Part shown: positions 55,247-64,000 of the stretch, piece after piece
How the letters are laid out: every line of letters begins with the position of its first letter
Position numbering within the stretch: position 1 is the first letter of the stretch
NCBI GenBank assembly: GCA_032622095.1
Contig: CP136069.1
Location: 32,021,194-32,085,193 of the forward strand
Reading direction: 5' to 3'
DNA: 64,000 nt
Source of the DNA: Siphonodentalium dalli
Lineage: Eukaryota > Mollusca > Scaphopoda > Gadilida > Siphonodentaliidae
Notes under the pieces: model-generated
What the model was told of the DNA's origin: nothing
Seen by the model: the letters and a program-made list of their open reading frames with translations, nothing else
Database searches by the model: none
Position numbers and translations under genes: made by a program

Positions 55247-58200
55247 CAATTAGATTGTACCCGTGCATGAGCCAATTAGTAAGAGGTTTTGATGGTCAGA
55301 TTGTACCCGTGCATGCGCCCATTAGTAAGAGGTTTTGATGGTCAGATTGTACCCGTGCATGCGCCCATTAGTAAGAGGTTTTGATGGTCACATTGTACCC
55401 GTGCATGAGCCCATTAGTAAGAGGTTTTGATGGTCAGATTGTACCCATACATGAGCCCATTAGTAAGAGGTTTTGATGGTCAGATTTTACCCGTGCATGA
55501 GCCCATTAGTAAGAGGTTTTGATGGTCAGATTGTACCCGTGCATGAGCCCATTAGTAAGAGGTTTTGATGGTCATATTGTACCCGTGCATGAGCCCATTA
55601 GTAAGAGGTTTTAATGGTCATATTGTACCCGTGCATGAGCCCATTAGTAAGAGGTTTTAATGGTCAGATTGTACTCGTGCATGAGCCCATTAGTAAGAGG
55701 TTTTGATGGTCAGATTGTACCCGTGCATGAGCCCATTAGTAAGAGGTTTTGATGGTCAGATTGTACCCGTGCATGAGCCCATTAGTAAGAGGTTTTGATG
55801 GTCAGATTGTACCCGTGCATGAGCCCATTAGTATGAGGTTTTGATGGTCAGATTGTACCCGTGCATGAGCCCATTAGTAAGAGGTTTTGATGGTCAGATT
55901 GTACCCATACATGAGCCAATTAGTAAGAGGTTTTGATGGTCAGATTGTACCCGTGCATGAGCCCATTAGTAAGAGGTTTTGATGGTCATATTGTACCCGT
56001 GCATGAGCCCATTAGTAAGAGGTTTTGATGGTCAGATTGTACCCATGCATGAGCCCATTAGTAAGAGGTTTTGATGGTCAGATTGTACCCGTGCATGAGC
56101 CCATTAGTAAGAGGTTTTGATGGTCAGATTGTACCCGTGCATGAGCCCATTAGTAAGAGGTTTTGATAGTCAGATTGTACCCGTGCATGAGCCCATTAGT
56201 AAGATGTTTTGATGGTCAGATTGTACCCGTGCATGAGCCCATTAGTAAGAGGTTTTGATGGTCAGATTGTACCCGTGCATGAGCCCATTAGTAAGAGGTT
56301 TTGATGGTCATATTGTACCCGTGCATGAGCCCATTAGTAAGAGGTTTTGATGGTCAGATTGTACCCGTGCATGAGCCCATTAGTAAGAGGTTTTGATGGT
56401 CATATTGTACCCGTGCATGAGCCCATTAGTAAGAGGTTTTGATGGTCAGATTGTACCCGTGCATGAGCCCATTAGTAAGAGGTTTTGATGGTCATATTGT
56501 ACCCGTGCATGAGCCCATTAGTAAGAGGTTTTGATGGTCAGATTGTATCCGTGCATGAGCCCATTAGTAAGAGGTTTTGATGGTCATATTGTACCCGTGC
56601 ATGAGCCCATTAGTAAGAGGTTTTGATGGTCATATTGTACCCGTGCATGAGCCCATTAGTAAGAGGTTTTGATGGTCAGATTGTACCCGTGCATGAGCCC
56701 ATTAGTAAGAGGTTTTGATGGTCATATTGTACCCGTGCATGATCCCATTAGTAAGAGGTTTTGATGGTCAGATTGTACCCGTGTATGAGCCCATTAGTAA
56801 GAGGTTTTGATGGTCAGATTGTACCCGTGCATGAGCCCATTAGTAAGAGGTTTTGATGGTCAGATTGTACCCGTGCATGAGCCCATTAGTAAGAGGTTTT
56901 GATAGTCAGATTGTACCCGTGCATGAGCCCATTAGTAAGATGTTTTGATGGTCAGATTGTACCCGTGCATGAGCCCATTAGTAAGAGGTTTTGATGGTCA
57001 GATTGTACCCGTGCATGAGCCCATTAGTAAGAGGTTTTGATGGTCAGATTGTACCCGTGCATGAGCCCATTAGTAAGAGGTTTTGATGGTCAGATTGTAC
57101 CCATACATGAGCCAATTAGTAAGAGGTTTTGATGGTCAGATTGTACCCGTGCATGAGCCCATTAGTAAGAGGTTTTGATGGTCATATTGTACCCGTGCAT
57201 GAGCCCATTAGTAAGAGGTTTTGATGGTCAGATTGTACCCATGCATGAGCCCATTAGTAAGAGGTTTTGATGGTCAGATTGTACCCGTGCATGAGCCCAT
57301 TAGTAAGAGGTTTTGATGGTCAGATTGTACCCGTGCATGAGCCCATTAGTAAGAGGTTTTGATAGTCAGATTGTACCCGTGCATGAGCCCATTAGTAAGA
57401 TGTTTTGATGGTCAGATTGTACCCGTGCATGAGCCCATTAGTAAGAGGTTTTGATGGTCAGATTGTACCCGTGCATGAGCCCATTAGTAAGAGGTTTTGA
57501 TGGTCATATTGTACCCGTGCATGAGCCCATTAGTAAGAGGTTTTGATGGTCAGATTGTACCCGTGCATGAGCCCATTCGTAAGAGGTTTTGATGGTCAGA
57601 TTGTACCCGTGCATGAGCCCATTAGTAAGAGGTTTTGATGGTCAGATTGTACCCGTGCATGAGCCCATTAGTAAGAGGTTTTGATAGTCAGATTGTACCC
57701 GTGCATGAGCCCATTAGTAAGATGTTTTGATGGTCAGATTGTACCCGTGCATGAGCCCATTAGTAAGAGGTTTTGATGGTCAGATTGTACCCGTGCATGA
57801 GCCCATTAGTAAGAGGTTTTGATGGTCAGATTGTACCCGTGCATGAGCCCATTAGTAAGAGGTTTTGATGGTCAGATTGTACCCGTTTATGAGCCCATTA
57901 GTAAGAGGTTTTGATAGTCAGATTGTACCCGTGCATGAGCCCATTAGTAAGATGTTTTGATGGTCAGATTGTACCCGTGCATGAGCCCATTAGTAAGAGG
58001 TTTTGATGGTCAGATGGTACCCGTGCATGAGCCCATTAGTAAGAGGTTTTGATGGTCAGATTGTACCCGTGCATGAGCCCATTAGTAAGAGGTTTTGATG
58101 GTCAGATTGTACCCGTGCATGAGCCCATTAGTAAGATGTTTTGATGGTCAGATTGTACCCGTGCATGAGCCCATTAGTAAGAGGTTTTGATAGTCAGATT

Positions 58201-59664
58201 GTACCCGTGCATGAGCCCATTAGTAAGATGTTTTGATGGTCAGATTGTACCCGTGCATGAGCCCATTAGTAAGAGGTTTTGATGGTCAGATTGTACCCAT
58301 ACATGAGCCCATTAGTAAGAGGTTTTGATGGTCAGATTGTACCCGTGCATGAGCCCATTAGTAAGATGTTTTTATGGTCAGATTGTACCCGTACTTGAGC
58401 CCATTAGTAAGAGGTTTTGATGGTCAGATTGTACCCGTGCATGAGCCCATTAGTAAGAGGTTTTGATGGTCAGATTGTACCCGTGCATGAGCCCATTAGT
58501 AAGAGGTTTTAATGGTCATATTGTACCCGTGCATGAGCCCATTAGTAAGAGGTTTTGATGGTCAGATTGTACCCGTGCATGAGCCCATTAGTAAGAGGTT
58601 TTGATGGTCAGATTGTACCCGTGCATGAGCCCATTAGTAAGAGGTTTTGATGGTCAGATTGTACCCATACATGCGCCCATTAGTAAGAGGTTTTGATGGT
58701 CAGATTGTACCCGTGCATGCGCCCATTAGTAAGAGGTTTTGATGGTCAGATTGTACCCGTGCATGAGCCCATTAGTAAGAGGTTTTGATGGTCAGATTGT
58801 ACCCATACATGAGCCCATTAGTAAGATGTTTTGATGGTCAGATTGTACCCGTGCATGAGCCCATTAGTAAGAGGTTTTGATGGTCAGATTGTACCCGTGC
58901 ATGAGCCCATTAGTAAGAGGTTTTGATGGTCAGATTGTACCCATACATGAGCCCATTAGTAAGAGGTTTTGATAGTCAGATTGTACCCGTGCATGAGCCC
59001 ATTAGTAAGAGGTTTTGATGGTCAGATTGTACCCGTGCATGAGCCCATTAGTAAGAGGTTTTGATGGTCAGATTGTACCCATACATGAGCCCATTAGTAA
59101 GATGTTTTGATGGTCAGATTGTACCCGTGCATGAGCCCATTAGTAAGAGGTTTTAATGGTCATATTGTACCCGTGCATGAGCCCATTAGTAAGAGGTTTT
59201 AATGGTCATATTGTACCCGTGCATGAGCCCATTAGTAAGAGGTTTTGATGGTCAGATTGTACCCGTGCATGAGCCCATTAGTAAGAGGTTTTGATGGTCA
59301 GATTGTACCCGTGCTTGAGCCCATTAGTAAGAGGTTTTGATGGTCAGATTGTACCCGTGCATGAGCCCATTAGTAAGATGTTTTGATGGTCAGATTGTAC
59401 CCGTGCATGAGCCCATTAGTAAGAGGTTTTAATGGTCATATTTTACCCGTGCATGAGCCCATTAGTAAGAGGTTTTAATGGTCATATTGTACCCGTGCAT
59501 GAGCCCATTAGTAAGAGGTTTTGATGGTCAGATTGTACCCGTGCATGAGCCCATTAGTAAGAGGTTTTGATGGTCAGATTGTACCCATACATGAGCCCAT
59601 TAGTAAGAGGTTTTAATGGTCAGATTGTACCCGTGCATTAGTAAGAGGTTTTGATGGTCAGATA
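55247..59664. repeat. 46-bp minisatellite, about 96 copies
   Basis: The unit is AGATTGTACCCGTGCATGAG, then CCCATTAGTAAGAGGTTTTG, then ATGGTC. The period is exactly 46 bp through the array with very few indels. Variant positions (GTGCATG/CATACATG, GGTC/AGTC, AGAGG/AGATG, CAGATT/CATATT) are shared between distant units, showing higher-order duplication. The last unit is cut short near 59640. Confidence 0.97.
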
Positions 59665-60289
59665 TTGACTTTTAAGGTCCACTTAATTTTCGAGTCACCG
59701 ATTATTTTTTTATAGCGCCTTGATATACGGTTTTAATAACAAACTATGCCATAAAATTTGATTAAAATACTTTAATTCATCACCAGGCCCATAGAGTAAT
59801 AGAAAATAGCTGGAATCATAAAATAATTTCCCCCGTTATAGCTCCCAGAATGCAAACTGTAGTTTATGTTTAATGGAAGGAGTATAACTCTATATCTAAA
59901 TATTTATTCAAGACTTTGTGCAGAAACTTTAGCACATAACAGACATCTCAACAAAAACAACATGTTCACAATTTATTTCATCGAATAAGTTGAAAATACA
60001 TTGTTTTGGAGCTTCTTTTTGTGTGAAATCGGCTCGCAAAGTAGCCTAAATCATGGAATATCGTGTTGGGACCTTCCATCTTCGTCCACTGTGAAATACA
60101 TTATAAGGAGCATGTATTAATTAAGAAATAATATATATTACTAGCGTTATGTTTTCAGTGTTAAAATTCCCCGTAAAAACTTAAAAAAGTTTCAAGGTTT
60201 TGAACTGATCGATGGAATGTAGTGAGATTCATGGCACGAATCCCACTATAGCTACACCCGCATACACTCTAAATAGTGTTGGGTAAATT
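59665..60289. other. Unassigned AT-rich sequence
   Basis: No gene or repeat recognised. Confidence 0.4.
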
Positions 60290-60600
60290 TTAACACAATG
60301 GTGCACATAGCACCATACGAACGTTGTGTACATTTTAACCAACACAATGGTGCCCATAGCACCATACGAACGTTGTGTAAATTTTAAGCAACACAATGGT
60401 GCCCATAGCACCACGCGAACGTTGTGTAAATTTTAACCAAACACAATGGTGCACATAGAACCATACGAACGTTGTGTACATTTTAACCAATACAATGGTG
60501 CACATAGAACCATACGAACGTTGTGTAAATTTTAACCAACACAATGGTGCACATAGCACCATACGAAGGCTGTGTAAATTTTAACCAACACAATGGTGCA
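60290..60600. repeat. 49-bp minisatellite, about 6 copies
   Basis: The unit is ACACAATGGTGCACATAGCA, then CCATACGAACGTTGTGTAAA, then TTTTAACCA. GGTGC-ACATA-GCACC forms a small palindrome in most units. Confidence 0.9.
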
Positions 60601-61100
60601 ACAAAATATGATCATTTGTTATGTTTGTATTCCAGGGCGCACCAGAATTTGTGTAATAGTGTAGAAATATGCAAAAATCTGCGAAGACAATATTTATCGA
60701 AAGTGCCCAGCTGAGCGGTTCCACGTTATTCGATAGATATCGTCTCAAAACTCGTTTTAAAAGATGTACTAAGAAAAACCCTTTAGAATGTAATTAAAAA
60801 CATGGTCACTTATTATGTTACAACATGTAAACATCCTTGTATTGATGCATAGAATTAGAAAATAGCCAAAAATGAGCGAAAACTGAGTGAAAATTAGCGA
60901 AAATTTACTTCGGTCATCCGTCGATGCTTCGGTCTGTAATATTCGCTCCGAAAGTTTTCTGATGGCCAGTTTTCGGGATATTCGCAAAGAAATATATATA
61001 TTAGTTGCCCACAAGTAATAATCAATCACTATTGCGTCCAAAATATCATTTAATTTGGAGTTTACTCTAATACCAGCTGGGCTTTTATACTATTTTTTCA
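60601..61100. other. Unassigned sequence
   Basis: A 90-codon reverse frame (60769-61041) has no recognisable domain, and I do not call it a gene. Confidence 0.35.
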
Positions 61101-61145
61101 AAATCGCCCAGCTGGGCTGCCCAGCTGGGCTGCCCAGCTGGGCTT
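61101..61145. repeat. Tandem CCCAGCTGGG palindromes
   Basis: Three copies of GCCCAGCTGGGCT in a row, with related single sites at about 60707 and 61072. The core CAGCTG is an E-box. Confidence 0.8.
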
Positions 61146-63213
61146 TTATAGGGTCTCACGAAACATAGCCTCGCAGTAATCGTCAAGCTAGAAGTGCACA
61201 ATGAATCCAGTCGCCAAAAAAGTTATCTATTTGGGTAGCGAAAACGTCTCAGCGTGGTGCAAATCGCGCCGACTTTGGTTCAATTTGATAGAACCAAATC
61301 AGAAGTGATGCCCATCAGCGACCACATCAACCGTTTGTCGCATTTCATAAATCCAAGGGGGTGATAGGCCTGTGAAACCGAAATCGCATTCAAATAAAAT
61401 CGCGGACTTGAAGGGGTTTTGAAATGATATAGCGTCGTGGTTAGCTCACATCCAAATCTGGGAACCCCTCTTCCACCAACAGCATTACAGCTACCAGATC
61501 ATCCATGATAACAACGGACTGCACCATCCCGGGTCGTACGTTGTGACTGGTCATATATAGTATTGACAATAAACATGTCATGATTATCGTATTGTTGGAA
61601 AGGAGACGACAAACGAAGTTTTAAGGGACTGTACACCAAACACGCGCGCTTTTAGTTTTAAAATTGGTACGAAATAATGATGGTGCGTTTTCGTCAAGAC
61701 TCTTATCCGTAGCCGTTTTGCGAAAGGTTTTTTTTTGGCCATACGGATAGACTTACGTCTACCAATAGCTATCCGTATTCGTAACCGTAATTGTAAGGAA
61801 CCGAACGGTCTCTATTGTTATTGTCGAATGTCGCGTAAGGATTTCTGACACAACACGATTTGTCAGGAAATAAGTGCACAACCATTATTTCAACTATGTA
61901 CGCCATCCAACAATACAGTGTACACATGTGCCGCTAACTGTCTGGAAAACACCCAACAAATAATTTCTTTATACCTATAACACATGCACCGCGCGACAAA
62001 TAACTACATTATAACACATTATGCATAAGAATGATGTAGTTAGCTAGCGATAACCCCGCCAATTTTGTTCCCGGTTGGAAACAAGTCGACCATTTAAAAT
62101 CAGAACACGATTACCTATCTTCCATCCGATTGGATACCTAGCTAGACACTTACTATAAGTGGGCCAATTAAATTGAAAAAAAAAAACACCAACTTGGCGT
62201 CAGCTATATGACGATATATATCCACTGGATAATGCAGTGTTCCGAAGAATGACTTTGGGTTCTCAACTGTGAATTACTGTGTTTAATTAGTTTCAATTGT
62301 GTATTGACGAGCGCCTTGCGTACATATTACACCACGCGCATCCGAATGCGAGCCACCCCACCCCAATGATTATAGTGGTAATGTAGCTTGGTAAACCCAC
62401 GTTGGCCACATGTGTTATATAGAAACAATTAAGAGGTGACAGGCCCAATTCCGATGAGAAGGCAGACAAATACATTGTGGTCATATATGCATGACCGCTT
62501 ATGGTTAAATAGAAACGTCACACTAATATCTGAGAACTCTCGAACCAGCCATTAATTGTCTAATTTGTACCAATATGCGATATATGTATATTCGATCATA
62601 TTACTCCGTTCCATTGTCGAGTAGAAACTACTAGAAAGTGTGTAAACAAATCACGACTATATATAACAAACAGTTGAAACTCTACAAACCCCAATTCGGT
62701 TAACACTAAATAAATATCCGGTTGGATACATGTACACATGAACGACAACATTAACGTTCGTGTGATCAAGGCATTACATTATCATTCATTCGCGGTTTTG
62801 AATGAGCAAATTTGAATGCTCAGATGAAAGTTCAATTAATTTAAATTAAAATACATTCATAATAGATGTGTACACAATGTTTCGGAAATAGTATGGATTA
62901 TTATTTCCGATTAGAATCGTAGTCCAACGGATCAGTCTCAGATACACACGAAAACACACTCATCAGAACATAAGTGCTATTTACTGCACAGAATAACGAT
63001 GTTAGCGAATTCTTCATCCGCGACTTTGGCATCTATTTGGGCCGACCATATCGCGCGAATATCGCGCGTTGATGTGGTTTGATGTGTTTAGATGATAGCT
63101 GCTACGGTGCCACCGTTGGAGAGTTAGCCTGTCTTCAGATCTTATAAATACATCACAATTCTATGTTGTCAATTATCCAAGTGAGTCGTGCGACTTGCAA
63201 CACAGCAAACTTT
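61146..63213. other. Longest repeat-free stretch, no gene recognised
   Basis: About 2 kb without a repeat shared with the window. It has short features only: an inverted CATACGGATAG...CTATCCGTAT pair near 61740-61775 and an A run near 62177. No frame has a recognisable domain. It may be true host intergenic DNA. Confidence 0.4.
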
Positions 63214-63285
63214 ACGCAGTACCACCACCATCATTATCATCATCGTCGTCATCATCCTGATCATCATCATCATCATCATCAGCAT

Positions 63286-63317
<32 letters not shown>

Positions 63318-63408
63318 ATTCACCGTTTTCATCATCATTATATACTCCGTTTTCATCATCATCATTATCATCAACGTCATCATCATCATCATCATCTTCG
63401 TCGTCATT

Positions 63409-63454
<46 letters not shown>

Positions 63455-63467
63455 CCACCACCACAAC

Positions 63468-63518
<51 letters not shown>

Positions 63519-63658
63519 TATCATTACAACTATGTGCGTTGTCCAGGTGATCACCACCAGCACCATAATAATCATCATCATTATCAGCACAAATCATCAT
63601 TAACAATTGCTTTCATCATCATCACCATCATCGCTATCATCATCGTCATCACCACCAC

Positions 63659-63693
<35 letters not shown>

Positions 63694-64000
63694 CCATCAT
63701 CATCAACATCATCATCTGCACCACTACCATCATCATCATCATCATCATAATAATCATCATCATCATCATCGTTAACAACAGTTATCACCATCATCACCAT
63801 CATCACCACTACCACCACCACCACCACCACCACCACCACCACCACCACCACCACCACCACCATAACCACCATTACCACCACCACCACTACCACCACCATC
63901 ACCATCATCATCATCATCATCATCATCATTGTTATCACCGCCGTCATTATAATCAACATCACCATCATCACCATCATCACCACTACCACCACCACCACCA
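63214..64000. repeat. Compound (CAT)n/(CAC)n microsatellite
   Basis: Trinucleotide runs of CAT/ATC with interruptions at about 63520-63610, then CAC/ACC-rich runs from about 63800, continuing past the window end. The 100-146-codon frames of Ile, Ser, His, Met, Asp or Val runs on both strands come from the repeat and are not genes. Confidence 0.97.

Noticed and set aside
55247-59664. CRISPR array, because of the regular 46-bp period
   Set aside because: The whole 46-bp unit is repeated without unique spacers, and the context is eukaryotic. It is a minisatellite.
60769-61041. 90-codon reverse frame with a hydrophobic segment
   Set aside because: AT-rich chance frame; no domain, no splice context, no homologous copy.
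63163-64000. Long open frames of poly-Ile, Ser, His, Met, Asp or Val on both strands
   Set aside because: They are translations of a (CAT)n/(CAC)n microsatellite and are open in several frames at once.

Overview
This window is repeat-dominated DNA from an animal nuclear genome. Evidence: several degenerate non-LTR retrotransposons (LINEs), TTAA-flanked MITEs, a long tandem Helitron array, minisatellites, (CAT)n-type microsatellites, and a few exon-like segments with GT/AG splice signals. There are no operons, ribosome-binding sites or rRNA/tRNA genes. The repeat mix (CR1-like LINEs, TTAA MITEs, Helitrons ending in a GC hairpin plus CTAG) fits a marine invertebrate, possibly a lophotrochozoan or a basal deuterostome. 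That placement is inference. No complete host gene is visible, and most short open frames are chance translations of repeats.

Layout. 1-6.6 kb: a head-to-head pair of TTAA MITE units (MITE-A), then decayed CR1-like LINE copies cut by a 1.8-kb element with inverted ends and by a second MITE (MITE-B). 7-9.9 kb: MITE-A fragments and a degenerate roughly 280-bp satellite. 10-14.3 kb: short minisatellites and a 5'-truncated CR1-like LINE broken by frameshifts. 15-17.3 kb: 41-bp and 53-bp minisatellites and another MITE-A. 17.6-27.75 kb: a nest of insertions. A TA-flanked element is split by a 9.03-kb foldback element with 0.8-kb inverted arms and an 8-bp target duplication, which in turn contains a third MITE (MITE-C) and a nearly full-length APE-type LINE. 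28.4-31.7 kb: another foldback with five RFX-type X-box palindromes around a promoter-like and exon-like centre. 32.6-45.2 kb: twelve head-to-tail Helitron units without spacers. 45.4-46.15 kb: MITE-A and MITE-B abut and share one TTAA. 46.7 kb: a first exon encoding a signal peptide, the best host-gene candidate. 46.9-55.15 kb: a large imperfect palindrome in the order A-S-A(inverted)-S, carrying a roughly 43-bp satellite that is expanded in one arm. 55.2-59.7 kb: about 96 copies of a 46-bp minisatellite with higher-order structure. 59.7-63.2 kb: mostly unannotated sequence with two short tandem repeats. 63.2-64 kb: a (CAT)n/(CAC)n microsatellite running off the window.

The strongest observations are the Helitron array with exact CTAG|TC junctions and A...T outer flanks, the roughly 70-nt perfect hairpin recurring inside three TTAA MITE families with different termini, the X-box-bearing foldback, and the insertion nest whose empty site is preserved in a nearby paralogous repeat.
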